A stretch of DNA of 50,715 nt. Source: Caballeronia hypogeia. Its GTDB lineage: Bacteria; Pseudomonadota; Gammaproteobacteria; Burkholderiales; Burkholderiaceae. Every line of letters starts with the position of its first letter. Within the stretch, counting starts at the first letter, position 1. Shown in pieces: positions 1 through 8,030 of the stretch. The stretch covers positions 1-50,715 of the forward strand of contig NZ_FCOA02000044.1 in the NCBI RefSeq assembly GCF_001544875.2. The letters are read 5' to 3'. Made by a program: the position numbers and the translations under genes. The notes beneath the pieces were generated by a model. That model was not told where the DNA came from and ran no database searches. It saw only the letters and a program-made list of their open reading frames with translations.

Positions 1-144
1 GCTATTGCTGATCCCGAAGAACCAGCCGCACTTGCATCAAGCGCCCACACTTATCGGCTGTTAGTTTTTAAAGAGCATTGCGCAGTTATTTGCTTCGCGA
101 GTAATTCGTTTCGCTTGCTTTCTTGCGCGCCGTCATTCAACGGG
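1..144 (-). other. rRNA operon 5' leader (16S gene beyond left edge)
   Basis: Read on the minus strand, this stretch carries a boxA-like antitermination element followed by sequence that I recognise as the transcribed leader preceding 16S rRNA in Burkholderia-type genomes (the part reading AACAGCCGATAAGTGTGGG, positions 45-63 on the plus strand). It lies directly downstream of a strong promoter pointing left. The 16S gene itself is not in the window, so the identification rests on leader sequence, boxA and promoter together. No open reading frame here looks real. Confidence 0.7.
65..77 (-). promoter_or_regulatory. boxA antitermination element of the rRNA leader
   Basis: The minus strand reads TGCTCTTTAAAAA, matching the rRNA boxA consensus TGCTCTTTAACA in its first nine positions. 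NusB/NusE bind boxA in the nascent leader so that RNA polymerase resists Rho termination. Its position about 70 nt downstream of the predicted start of transcription suits an rrn leader. Confidence 0.7.
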
Positions 145-150
145 AGGCGA

Positions 151-200
151 ATTATGCGGGGCTAATTCGATGGCGTCAAGCGTCTTTTTTAAAAAAGTTA
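151..200 (-). promoter_or_regulatory. Strong sigma-70 promoter of the rRNA operon with AT-rich upstream element
   Basis: On the minus strand, TTGACG (plus-strand 174-179) and CATAAT (151-156) are separated by exactly 17 bp, close to the sigma-70 consensus. Just upstream (about 183-200) is an A/T run, TTTTTTAAAAAA, of the kind that acts as an UP element at rRNA promoters. Transcription would start near position 144 and run off the left edge. The promoter begins only about 20 bp after the stop codon of the GntR gene. Confidence 0.75.
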
Positions 201-219
201 ATCGGGTCACATTTACCGG

Positions 220-894
220 TCAACCGGCCGTCGCGGTCGCGCCATCCGCGCCATCGACTCCGCTCTTCAGATAGCTCGCCCGCGCCGCGAGGATATGCGC
301 CTGCATCACGCTGCGCGCCCATTCGCCATCGCCGGCCTTGAAGCTATCGATGATCTCCCGGTGATGCCCGAGGCTCCGCGCAAGCTGCTTGTCGTCGTAT
401 CGATGAAACGTGCGCAGCACCACGGGAAGCTCGATGATCCCCGCCAGCACGTTCGCGAGCCGCCGCGTTCCGGCCGCCTCCAGAATCCGTCGATGAAACT
501 CGCTGTTCAACGACGATATCCGCTCGATGAAACCGTCCTCACGCTCGCGCGCCTCACGCTCCATGCTGTCGGCGAGGCCTTCGAGCAGCGCGACTTCTTC
601 ATCCGAGATGCGCGTGGCCGCGATCGAACACACCATGCCTTCGAGCGTCGCGCGCAACTGGAAGATCTCGACCGCATCGTCGATATCGAACGACGCCACA
701 GACGCGCGCTGGCTCGACGTGAACTGCACGAGCCCGTCATTGGAGAGGCGCCGCAGCGCCTCGCGCACCGGCGTGCGCGACACGCCGAGCTGCGCCGCGA
801 GTTCCGTCTCGGTCAGCTGCGCGCCGATATGCAGCTCGCGCGAAAGAATGGCTTCGCGAATCGCTTCGTAAGCCTTGTCGACGGCCCTTTTCAT
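220..894 (-). CDS. GntR-family (FCD/FadR subfamily) transcriptional regulator
   Basis: A 224-residue regulator. Residues about 5-70 form the GntR winged helix (YEAIREAILSRELHIGAQL, then SRTPVREALRRL in the recognition helix). Residues about 80-210 form the all-helical FCD ligand domain, with the usual metal/acid-binding histidines in the EFHRRI and HREII segments. FCD regulators commonly sense the organic acid consumed by the neighbouring operon. The gene lies 49 nt behind the GlcG-like gene on the same strand, so it may be cotranscribed and act as the local repressor. Twin TGTACACA sites at the operon head (7884 and 7948) are candidate operators. The ribosome binding site is weak. The ligand is not predictable from sequence. 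Confidence 0.88.
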   Translation of the reverse strand: MKRAVDKAYEAIREAILSRELHIGAQLTETELAAQLGVSRTPVREALRRLSNDGLVQFTSSQRASVASFDIDDAVEIFQLRATLEGMVCSIAATRISDEEVALLEGLADSMEREAREREDGFIERISSLNSEFHRRILEAAGTRRLANVLAGIIELPVVLRTFHRYDDKQLARSLGHHREIIDSFKAGDGEWARSVMQAHILAARASYLKSGVDGADGATATAG

Positions 895-943
895 GGTGCT
901 GGATGATGATGGTTGGCTACCCTGAGCAGCATTCTAGTCCGTG

Positions 944-1375
944 CTAGTCGCTGGATGCGGAGCCAATCGCCGCGAGCGCCGCGCGCGCGCATTCCATGTC
1001 CTGCGAATAGTGGCCGCCGCTCAGCCCGATCGCCCCTATCACCGCGCCGTCCTCGACGATCGGAAAGCCGCCGCCGAACACCACCAGCCGCGGCGTATGC
1101 ACGAAGCCATGCAGAAGCGGCGCATCGTCCTTGATGAAGTCGTGCCAGCGATGCGTCGGCAGGCCGGTCGCGGCCGACGTGTACGCCTTGTCCTGCGCGA
1201 TGCCGAGCGAAATCTGCGACGCGCCGTCCATGCGCATGAACGCCTTCAGCAAGCCGGCGTTGTCGCACACGGCGATCGACATCAGCAAGCCCTTCGAGCG
1301 GGCGTGATCAGCGGCGGCGGCGATGGCTGCCTGTGCGGTTGCGGCGTCGATGCTGAGCGTTGAAATCGAGGACAT
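944..1375 (-). CDS. GlcG/HbpS-family (DUF336) heme-binding-like protein
   Basis: 143 residues starting at the ATG preceded by GGGAG eight bases upstream; a longer in-frame extension would overlap the preceding gene and is not needed. The sequence matches the GlcG/HbpS (DUF336) fold: an N-terminal helix SIDAATAQAAIAAAADHA, the central strand IAVCDNAGLLKAFMRMDGA, and the C-terminal GGFPIVEDGAVIGAIGLSGG region. Family members bind heme or cofactors or act as accessory proteins in catabolic operons (glycolate, propanediol, aromatics), and their exact biochemical role is often unknown. It is the last enzyme-side gene of the minus-strand operon, 34 nt behind the flavoprotein gene. Confidence 0.85.
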   Translation of the reverse strand: MSSISTLSIDAATAQAAIAAAADHARSKGLLMSIAVCDNAGLLKAFMRMDGASQISLGIAQDKAYTSAATGLPTHRWHDFIKDDAPLLHGFVHTPRLVVFGGGFPIVEDGAVIGAIGLSGGHYSQDMECARAALAAIGSASSD

Positions 1376-1409
1376 GCGTGGTTCTCCCTTTGGTCGGTGA
1401 TTGAATTGA

Positions 1410-3404
1410 TCAGACTGCATTGCCGGCTTCGTGCCCGTCAGCGGTGGCGGCGAGAATGCCGCGCCCCGTGCGGCAGTCGCCGACGAGCCGGGTGGGAATG
1501 CCATGCTGTCGCAACGGTTCGAGCAGCGAGATATCGGGCACGCGCGGCGTCGCATAGGCGAGGAACGCGACGTCGTCGATAAAGCCCGCATCGCCGCTAT
1601 AGACGTTGCGGTATTCGAGCCGTCCCTCGTCTTCGAACGACACGCCGATGACCGGCTCGCACAACGTCAGCACCTGCACGCGCGCGAGCGCGAGCCGCCG
1701 CAAAAAGCCTTGCCGCGTGACCAGCGCGACCTCCTGCGCGATCGCTTCGCGCGGCGTGATGATCGCGACGCGATCGAAGATGGTCGCCAGCATTTCGGCG
1801 GCGGCGTAGGTGCCTTCGCCCTGATCCATGTCGAAGATCACCGCGCTGCCCGGCTGGCGCGACGGATGACGCAGCAGCTCGGCCATCGCCGTGTTGATGT
1901 CGGGAATCAGGCCGCTTTCGGCATATTCCGCGGGCACCCACGACGGCACGCTATGCGTCGCGCCCGTCGCGAGAATCACTTCGTCGGGCTTGAATTCGCG
2001 AATCTCGTCGATGCCCGCGCGGAGGCCCAGCTCGAAGCGCGCGCCCGCGCGCTGCGCCGCCACGACCTGATAGTCGTACACGCTCGTGATCGTCTCGCCG
2101 CCCGGCAGATGCGAGCGCAAATGCGCTTTGCCGCCCGGCTCGCCGCTTGCGCCGAACACGATCACGTCGTGCCCGCGCGCCGCCGCCACCCACGCCGCTT
2201 CGAGCCCCGCGACGCCCGCGCCGACCACCGCGACGCGCTTCTTCTCCGGCGCGCGAGGCGGCATGAAATCGACCTCGTCGGGCTCGGCCACGCGCGGATT
2301 GTTGATGCAGGCGATCGGCCGGTTGTACGTGATGATCGTGTCCCAGCACGTATTGCACGACACGCAGTAGCGGATGTCGTGCGCGCGGCCCGCGAGCGCC
2401 TTGTCGAGCCACGCCGGGTCGGCGACGAGCGTGCGCCCGAGGCCGATCAGCTCGGCGTCGCCGCGTTCGAGAATCGCTTCAGCTTCGGCGGGATCGGTGA
2501 TGCGTCCGAGCGCCATCACCGGCACGCCGTTGGCGGCTTCGCGCAGACGCCGGATCAGACCGGTGTACGGCACGCGCTCGCCGAAGCGGTCGGGCACGTG
2601 CATCTCCAGCGAGCGCGCGTGCGAGCCCTGCGCGAAGCAGACGTAATCGACATCGCCGGAGCGCGTCAGCATAGACGTGACGAGCGCGGCTTCGTCGGGG
2701 CCGATGCCGCCGGGCACGCCATCGTCGCCAGGCAGCTTCAGGCCGATCGCGAAGTGACGCGGACAGCGCGCGCGAATCGCCTCGATCAGCTCGCGCAGAA
2801 AACGCGTGCGGCCGTCCCAGTCGCCGCCGAATTCGTCGGCGCGAACGTTCGATTGCGGCGACAGGAACTGATGGAACAGATGCCCGTGCCCCGCCGAGAA
2901 TTCGACGCCCGCAAACCCGCATCGATGCAGTCGCGCCGATGAAGCCGCGAAATCGTCGATCAGCTCGCGGATTTCGCCCGCCGAGAGTTCGCGCGGCATC
3001 GACCAGCTCAGATCGTCGGCGAGACGCGACGGTCCGATCGCGTTGAAGCTGCGCCCCGATTCGTGACGCGCACGCCCCGGGTCCTGAATCTGGCCGAAGA
3101 GGCGCGAGTCGTAACGCTCGACAGCTTCGGCCCAGCGCGTGAGGCCGTCGAGGTTGTCGTCGTTCCAGACGCGCACGCGGTCCCACACGCGCTGATGCCG
3201 CGCCATCGAAAGCGGCTCGGTCACGACCGCGCCCGCGCCGCCCTGCGCGCGATTCGCGAAGTAGCGGATCAGGCGGTCGGTGACGTACGAGTCGTCGGAC
3301 ATGAACGTGCTCATCGACGCATGCACGACGCGGTTGCGCAGCCGCGTGCCGCCCGGCAGCACGAACGGCTCGGCCAGTGGAGAAGAGAATCCTGGGTTCG
3401 TCAT
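1410..3404 (-). CDS. OYE-type NADH:flavin oxidoreductase / trimethylamine dehydrogenase-2,4-dienoyl-CoA reductase family
   Basis: 664 residues with the three-part layout of trimethylamine dehydrogenase and bacterial 2,4-dienoyl-CoA reductase. Residues 1-345 form an FMN-binding TIM barrel (AGHGHLFHQFLSPQSN at 171-186). Cysteines 347, 350, 353 and 366 have the CX2CX2CX12C spacing expected for a 4Fe-4S cluster. From residue 389 there is an FAD/NAD(P) domain with VGAGVAG. The length fits the family (650-730). It probably reduces or oxidises a C=C or C-N bond of the operon substrate, passing electrons between NAD(P)H, the Fe-S cluster and FMN. It starts 6 nt after the stop of the lyase gene. The substrate is unknown, and TMA itself is unlikely given the CoA-enzyme neighbours. 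Confidence 0.9.
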   Translation of the reverse strand: MTNPGFSSPLAEPFVLPGGTRLRNRVVHASMSTFMSDDSYVTDRLIRYFANRAQGGAGAVVTEPLSMARHQRVWDRVRVWNDDNLDGLTRWAEAVERYDSRLFGQIQDPGRARHESGRSFNAIGPSRLADDLSWSMPRELSAGEIRELIDDFAASSARLHRCGFAGVEFSAGHGHLFHQFLSPQSNVRADEFGGDWDGRTRFLRELIEAIRARCPRHFAIGLKLPGDDGVPGGIGPDEAALVTSMLTRSGDVDYVCFAQGSHARSLEMHVPDRFGERVPYTGLIRRLREAANGVPVMALGRITDPAEAEAILERGDAELIGLGRTLVADPAWLDKALAGRAHDIRYCVSCNTCWDTIITYNRPIACINNPRVAEPDEVDFMPPRAPEKKRVAVVGAGVAGLEAAWVAAARGHDVIVFGASGEPGGKAHLRSHLPGGETITSVYDYQVVAAQRAGARFELGLRAGIDEIREFKPDEVILATGATHSVPSWVPAEYAESGLIPDINTAMAELLRHPSRQPGSAVIFDMDQGEGTYAAAEMLATIFDRVAIITPREAIAQEVALVTRQGFLRRLALARVQVLTLCEPVIGVSFEDEGRLEYRNVYSGDAGFIDDVAFLAYATPRVPDISLLEPLRQHGIPTRLVGDCRTGRGILAATADGHEAGNAV

Positions 3405-3410
3405 GAGCGT

Positions 3411-4364
3411 TCAGGAAGAAAGAGCGTTGATCGGAGCGGCCTGCTCGCGGCGCTTCCTGCGCTGGTTCGCAAGCCACGCCGCGACGCGTCCCTGATGCCG
3501 CGCGCCGAGCAGCGCCTCGACAGTATCGAGCACATCGAGCAGGCGGTCGATGTCGATGCCCGTCGCAAAGCCCGCCTGTTCGAACAGGAACGCGAGGTCT
3601 TCCGTCGCGACATTGCCGGATGCGCCCGGCGCGAACGGACATCCGCCCAAGCCGCCGATCGATGCATCGAACTGACGCACGCCGGAGAGCGCCGCCTGCC
3701 ACGCGAGCGCCGTCCCAAGACCGCGCGTGTCGTGAAAATGCGCCGCGATGCGCGCGTCGCCATGCGCGCGCAAGAGCGGCTCGAACAGCGCGGGCACGTC
3801 TTTCGGATGCCCCGCCCCGATGGTGTCCGCCACCGCGATGGCGTGCGCGCCCGCATCGATCATGCGCGCGGCGAGCGCGTGCACGCGCGCGGGCGGGCTC
3901 GGGCCGTCGAACGGACAGCCCATCGCGGCCGCGAGATAGACGCGCACGCGCACGCCGTCATCGGCGGCGCGGCGCGTGACGGTTTCGCAGATGTCGGTCG
4001 CCTGCGCGAGCGTCATGTTGATGTTCCGAACGTTGAGCGTCTCCGATACCGCGAGCACCAGCGCCACCGACTTCACGCCGGCCGCATGCGCGCGCTCGTA
4101 GCCCTTCATGTTCGGGACCAGCGCCATGCAGTCGTCGAGCCGCGCGGTGAGGCCGCTGCGCGCGGCGGCATCGACGAGTTGCGCGGCATCGGCGAGTTGC
4201 GGCACGGCGTCGGGGCGCACGAAACTCGTCAACTCGACATGACGCACGCCCGCTTCGATGAGCGCTTCGAGCAATGCGAGCTTGCCCTCGACCGGCACCG
4301 CGACCGGCTGATTCTGCAAGCCGTCGCGCAGGCCGACTTCGGTGATGCGGATCGTTTCCGGCAT
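3411..4364 (-). CDS. Hydroxymethylglutaryl-CoA lyase family protein
   Basis: 317 residues, the normal length for HMG-CoA lyases. Visible motifs: VGLRDGLQNQ (10-19) with the catalytic Arg13 and metal ligand Asp14; HFHDTRG with metal-binding His209 and His211; and GGCPFAPGASGN with the catalytic-loop Cys242. The family cleaves 3-hydroxy-3-methylglutaryl-CoA, or in some members citramalyl-CoA-like thioesters, to acetyl-CoA and an oxo acid. The CoA-transferase gene lies immediately upstream (12 nt gap), which suggests that the transferase activates a free acid and this lyase cleaves the resulting thioester. HMG-CoA from leucine breakdown is possible, but the usual leucine-pathway genes (liuABD) are absent. 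Confidence 0.9.
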   Translation of the reverse strand: MPETIRITEVGLRDGLQNQPVAVPVEGKLALLEALIEAGVRHVELTSFVRPDAVPQLADAAQLVDAAARSGLTARLDDCMALVPNMKGYERAHAAGVKSVALVLAVSETLNVRNINMTLAQATDICETVTRRAADDGVRVRVYLAAAMGCPFDGPSPPARVHALAARMIDAGAHAIAVADTIGAGHPKDVPALFEPLLRAHGDARIAAHFHDTRGLGTALAWQAALSGVRQFDASIGGLGGCPFAPGASGNVATEDLAFLFEQAGFATGIDIDRLLDVLDTVEALLGARHQGRVAAWLANQRRKRREQAAPINALSS

Positions 4365-4376
4365 GGATGCTTCACC

Positions 4377-5576
4377 TCACTGAATGACGCCTTCGCGGGC
4401 GAGCGCGGCCAGATCGGCCTCGCTCAGTTTGAGGAACTGCGACAGCACTTCGGCGGTGTGCTCGCCGATCGTCGGCGGCGGCGTATAGCTGTCCTCGTGC
4501 GTTTCCGAGAGCTTCACCGGATTGCCGGGCATCTCGACCATGCGGCCATCGGGCGCGCGCACCGGCACGAACATGCTGCGGCTGCGGATCTGCGCATCGC
4601 TCAAGACGTGCTCGAAATCGTTCACCGGTGCGCACGGAATGCGCCGCGCGGAAAGCTGCTCCAGCCAGTACTCGCACGTATTCGTTTCGAACTTCTGCTG
4701 CACCAGCGCGTTGATGCGTTCGCGCGCGGCATAGCGGCCCGGCTGACTCTTGTAGACGGGATCGTGCAGTTCCTCGATGTCGAGCAGCTCGATCAGCGAC
4801 TCCCAGAACTTGTCGGTCAGCACCGCGACGATCACATGACGCGTCGAGGTGCGGAACGCATCGTAAGGCACGTGCACGAAATGGCGATTGCCGAGCGGCT
4901 CGGGGTTCTTGCCTGACATCGCGTACATGGTCGCCATGTAGTTGAGCATCGACACCTGGCAGTCGAGCATCGAGATATCGACGTGCTGGCCGCGCCCGGT
5001 TTCGTGGCGCGCCATCAGCGCGGCGAGCACGCCGATCGCGCCGAACAGCCCGCCGCCGAGATCGCCGATCGGAATGCCCGCTCGAATCGGCCGTCCGCCT
5101 TCTTCGCCCGTGATCGACATGCCGCCGCCCATGCCCTGCGCGACGAGATCGAACGCCGGCCGATGCTGCGCCGGGCCGCTTTCGCCGAAGCCGGTCACCG
5201 AGCACGTCACGATGCGCGGATTGATCTTCGCGAGTTCCTCGTGGCCGAGGCCGAGACGCGTCATCACGCCGCTGCTGAAGTTGTCGAACACGACATCGAC
5301 CTGACGCACGAGTTCGAGCAGCAGCGCGCGGCCGCGCTCCGTTTTCAGGTCGATGCACACGCTGCGCTTGTTGCGGTTGAGCGTGAGAAAGTACGCGCCC
5401 ATGCCGTCGATCGAATGATCGGGGTCGTTCGCGAGCAGCCGCCGCGTGCCCTCGCCCGCGCCCGGCGGCTCGATCTTGATGGTCTGCGCGCCCAGGTCGG
5501 CGAGCAGCATCGTCCCGTAAGGGCCCGACAGCATGTGCGTGAAGTCGAGCATCACGATATTCGAAAGCGCTTTCAT
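4377..5576 (-). CDS. Class III (CaiB/BaiF) CoA transferase
   Basis: 399 residues, typical of formyl-CoA/succinyl-CoA-type family III transferases. The N-terminal nucleotide-like fold contains DFTHMLSGPYGTMLLADLGA (11-30). The GD motif at 171-172, followed by LGGGLFGAIGVLAAL, carries the aspartate (Asp172) expected to form the covalent CoA intermediate. Family members transfer CoA from a donor such as succinyl-CoA to carboxylates including carnitine, oxalate, mesaconate and citramalate. Because it lies next to an HMG-CoA-lyase homologue, a hydroxylated dicarboxylate acceptor is the simplest guess. Cytoplasmic; cotranscribed (27 nt after the isomerase-like gene). Confidence 0.92.
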   Translation of the reverse strand: MKALSNIVMLDFTHMLSGPYGTMLLADLGAQTIKIEPPGAGEGTRRLLANDPDHSIDGMGAYFLTLNRNKRSVCIDLKTERGRALLLELVRQVDVVFDNFSSGVMTRLGLGHEELAKINPRIVTCSVTGFGESGPAQHRPAFDLVAQGMGGGMSITGEEGGRPIRAGIPIGDLGGGLFGAIGVLAALMARHETGRGQHVDISMLDCQVSMLNYMATMYAMSGKNPEPLGNRHFVHVPYDAFRTSTRHVIVAVLTDKFWESLIELLDIEELHDPVYKSQPGRYAARERINALVQQKFETNTCEYWLEQLSARRIPCAPVNDFEHVLSDAQIRSRSMFVPVRAPDGRMVEMPGNPVKLSETHEDSYTPPPTIGEHTAEVLSQFLKLSEADLAALAREGVIQ

Positions 5577-5603
5577 GCGTTCGTCCTGTATTCGATGTTG
5601 GTT

Positions 5604-6368
5604 TTAGAACTGCGACATGAGCTTCGACCAGCCCCGCACGCGGTCGTCGATGCCGTTGTGGCGCAGCGCATGCCAGTAGTTCGCGATATTCACCGCGATC
5701 ACCGGCTTGCCGAGCCAGCGCTCGGCTTCATCGGCGAGCGAGGCCATCGGCAGGTTCGCGCCGAACTGCACGATCGCTTCGGCGTCGGGCGTGTCGGTGT
5801 CGCGCAGGGCGTCGACCAGGTATTGCGCGCTCACTTTCGTGTAGCCGGTGAACTGCTTGCCCTGCAGATGATTGAATTTGACGACGTCGAAACCGGCCTC
5901 GCCGAAGAAGGCTTCGAGGTGTTTCTGAATGACCGGGTAATACGGCTCGACGATCGCGATGCGCCGCTTCACGCCGTGCGCGGCGAGCGCTTCGAGCACG
6001 GCGTCGGACGCGAGCGTCACACCGATATTGCGATCGGCTGCGCCCGCCCGAGCCGCGATGCGCGCCTTCAACGCGTCCGACTTCTCCCGGCTGCCGCCCC
6101 AGATCGCAAGCGCCGAAATGCCGAGAATCAGATGGTCGGGGCCGCAGGTCATCACCTGATCGACGGCGTTGTCGAGCGCGCCGAACAGCGCCTCGATGCC
6201 GCGCTCGAAATCTTCGTCGGAGCGCACGGCCAGATCCGGAACATGCATCCGCGCGATGTGATTCGTCACGCCCGCCGGACGCATCTCGTCGCATTCGGGC
6301 TGCACGCAGGTGTTGACCGAGGGCGTCGGGATGCCGAACATGCAGCGCGAGCCGAGGAAGTCTCTCAT
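5604..6368 (-). CDS. Maleate isomerase / arylmalonate decarboxylase-like protein lacking the family cysteines
   Basis: 254 residues. The ATG at 6368 overlaps the stop of the MFS gene as ATGA, implying translational coupling. The fold pattern is that of the Asp/Glu racemase superfamily (maleate cis-trans isomerase, AMDase, EutA): two Rossmann-like halves, with TCGPDHLILGISALAIWGG ending the first and AIVQFGANLPMASLADEAE in the second. The two catalytic cysteines are expected after GISAL (83-87) and in the usual CTN motif. By eye I read Ile84 at the first position and Gly203 (GANL) at the second, so both seem lost. The protein may therefore use another mechanism or be non-racemising. It belongs to the CoA-transferase/lyase operon. 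Confidence 0.78.
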   Translation of the reverse strand: MRDFLGSRCMFGIPTPSVNTCVQPECDEMRPAGVTNHIARMHVPDLAVRSDEDFERGIEALFGALDNAVDQVMTCGPDHLILGISALAIWGGSREKSDALKARIAARAGAADRNIGVTLASDAVLEALAAHGVKRRIAIVEPYYPVIQKHLEAFFGEAGFDVVKFNHLQGKQFTGYTKVSAQYLVDALRDTDTPDAEAIVQFGANLPMASLADEAERWLGKPVIAVNIANYWHALRHNGIDDRVRGWSKLMSQF

Positions 6369-7792
6369 CGCGTCTTGCCCTCCGCGTTCAGCGCCATGTC
6401 GTGCGTGAAAGCGGCGTTGTCGGCGGCCTCGGGCGTCAGCGCTTCGAGCGGCTTCTTCTTGGTTTCGATGCCCGCGACGAGGAAGATCAGCGCCTGCACG
6501 ACCAGCACGCCCGCCAGCGACGTGATCACGGCCGTCACGCCGCCCCACGTGAAGAGCGCCACCACGATGAACTGCACGAAGGCGGTGACGAGACGGCCCA
6601 TCGTCTGGCAGAAGCCCGTGCCGCGCAGACGGTACTCGGTCGCGAAGAGCTCGGTCTGCAGCGTGTAGCCGATCGTGAGCCAGACGAAGATCGACGCCAC
6701 CAGAAGCAGGCCGACGACGAGCAGCAGCGGCGTGTTGTGCACGGTGAGCGGATAGACGAACGCGCACAGCGCGGTGAACGCGGAAGCCCCGACCATCAGC
6801 GGACGGCGTCCTACGCGGTCCGACAACATGAAGCCGATCAGCGCGCCCAACGGGCCGCCGAGGCTCATCACGGTCGTATAGCCGAGCGACGACGCCACGC
6901 TCACGCCTTCCTTGACGAAGAAGCTCGGCAGCCAGCCGACCAGACCGTACACCGACAAACCCTGCACCACGCTGAAGGTCGCGCCGAGGAAGGTGCGGCG
7001 GATCACGGCTGGGGTGAACAGCACGAAGATCGACTGACGTTTCTGCGCGGGCGCGGCGGCGGCCGCTGTGGCCATGGCAGCCGGCGCGAGCGGCGGCAAC
7101 GGTTTGCCGGTGGCGCGCTGCGCTTCCTGCTCGATGCTTTGCAGAACGGCTTCGGCTTCGGCGAGACGGCCCTGCTCTTCGAGCCAGCGCGGCGACTCCG
7201 GCATCTGCTTGCGCAGCACCCAGATGATCGCAGCGCCCACGCCGACGATCAGGAACATCGGACGCCAGCCGAAGCTCGGAATGATGAGCCACGCAAGCGC
7301 CGACGACGCGAACAGCGACGCATTCGCGATCAGCGCGAGCAGCGCGATCCAGCGGCCGCGCTTGCCCGCCGGGACGAACTCGCTGAGCGTCGCGAAGCCG
7401 ATCGCCAGTTCCGCGCCGAGCCCGACGCCCATGATGAGGCGGAAGAAGATGAGCCATTCCATCGACGGCGCGAACGCGCCCGCGATCGACGCCACGCCGA
7501 AGATCGCCAGATTCACCTGATACGAGAAACGCCGGCCGTAGCGGTCGCCGAGCACGCCCGACATGAACGCGCCGACCACCATGCCGGCGAAAGTCGCCGT
7601 GACGAAGAACGCGTTCATCGCCAGCGTGGACCAGCCGCTTTTCAGCAGCGAGCCGAGCACGCCGCCCGCCAGATAGACATCGAATCCATCGAGAAACAGA
7701 CCGCCACCCACGAGCCACAGCATCCGGGTGTGGAAGCCGCATAGCGGCATCCGGTCGAGTCTCGGTCCCGCCATGACACTTTGCGTCGTCAT
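6365..7792 (-). CDS. MFS transporter (organic-acid type)
   Basis: 475 residues with about 12 predicted membrane helices and a long cytoplasmic loop after helix 6 (residues about 205-260, with an Ala-rich patch). The MFS signature GDRYGRR follows helix 2, and a second copy, DRVGRR, follows helix 8. PESPRWL after helix 6 is typical of the sugar-porter/AAHS-like branch that carries aromatic and aliphatic acids. It is the first gene of the operon and probably imports the compound that the CoA-transferase pathway degrades. The divergent LysR gene starts 238 bp away, so that regulator and the GntR protein are candidates for its control. Confidence 0.9.
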   Translation of the reverse strand: MTTQSVMAGPRLDRMPLCGFHTRMLWLVGGGLFLDGFDVYLAGGVLGSLLKSGWSTLAMNAFFVTATFAGMVVGAFMSGVLGDRYGRRFSYQVNLAIFGVASIAGAFAPSMEWLIFFRLIMGVGLGAELAIGFATLSEFVPAGKRGRWIALLALIANASLFASSALAWLIIPSFGWRPMFLIVGVGAAIIWVLRKQMPESPRWLEEQGRLAEAEAVLQSIEQEAQRATGKPLPPLAPAAMATAAAAAPAQKRQSIFVLFTPAVIRRTFLGATFSVVQGLSVYGLVGWLPSFFVKEGVSVASSLGYTTVMSLGGPLGALIGFMLSDRVGRRPLMVGASAFTALCAFVYPLTVHNTPLLLVVGLLLVASIFVWLTIGYTLQTELFATEYRLRGTGFCQTMGRLVTAFVQFIVVALFTWGGVTAVITSLAGVLVVQALIFLVAGIETKKKPLEALTPEAADNAAFTHDMALNAEGKTR

Positions 7793-8030
7793 TTCGCTGT
7801 CTCCGCCATTGTGTTTTTAGCCGCCCGGGTCATGCTCGATGGCTGGTCGCGATGCGCTTCCATCGAGTCTCGGACGATGAAAATGTACACAATTTTTCGT
7901 GATGACGAACACTATTTCATAGAATCATCGGGAATTCACCTAGAATTTGTACACATTTCAGACATCCGAAAACGGCGCTCCGACGCGGTGCTAGACTCGA
8001 CGCATCTTTAACCTGAATTCACGAATCCCG
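7793..8030. promoter_or_regulatory. Divergent promoter region with two TGTACACA sites
   Basis: This 238-bp spacer lies between the MFS-led operon (left) and a LysR gene (right). The 8-mer TGTACACA occurs exactly twice, at 7884-7891 and 7948-7955, each within an A/T-rich setting and each containing the palindromic core TGTACA. Such sites resemble operators of FCD-type GntR repressors, and the operon carries such a gene at its far end. Which protein binds here is an inference. Confidence 0.5.

Noticed and set aside
123..341. 72-codon plus-strand frame at the left edge
   Set aside because: Lies across the rRNA promoter and the end of the GntR gene; no ribosome binding site or recognisable sequence.
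1431..2942. Long plus-strand frame (503 codons) opposite the OYE-type gene
   Set aside because: Arg/His/Ala-rich composition with no domain; an antisense shadow of a well-supported flavoprotein, as expected at high GC.
3063..4916. 617-codon plus-strand frame opposite the lyase and CoA-transferase genes
   Set aside because: Spans two real genes and their junction on the other strand, with Arg/His-rich low-information sequence and no ribosome binding site.
6401..7744. 447-codon plus-strand frame opposite the MFS gene
   Set aside because: Highly charged R/E/D/H-rich translation typical of the reverse complement of membrane-protein codons; no motif.
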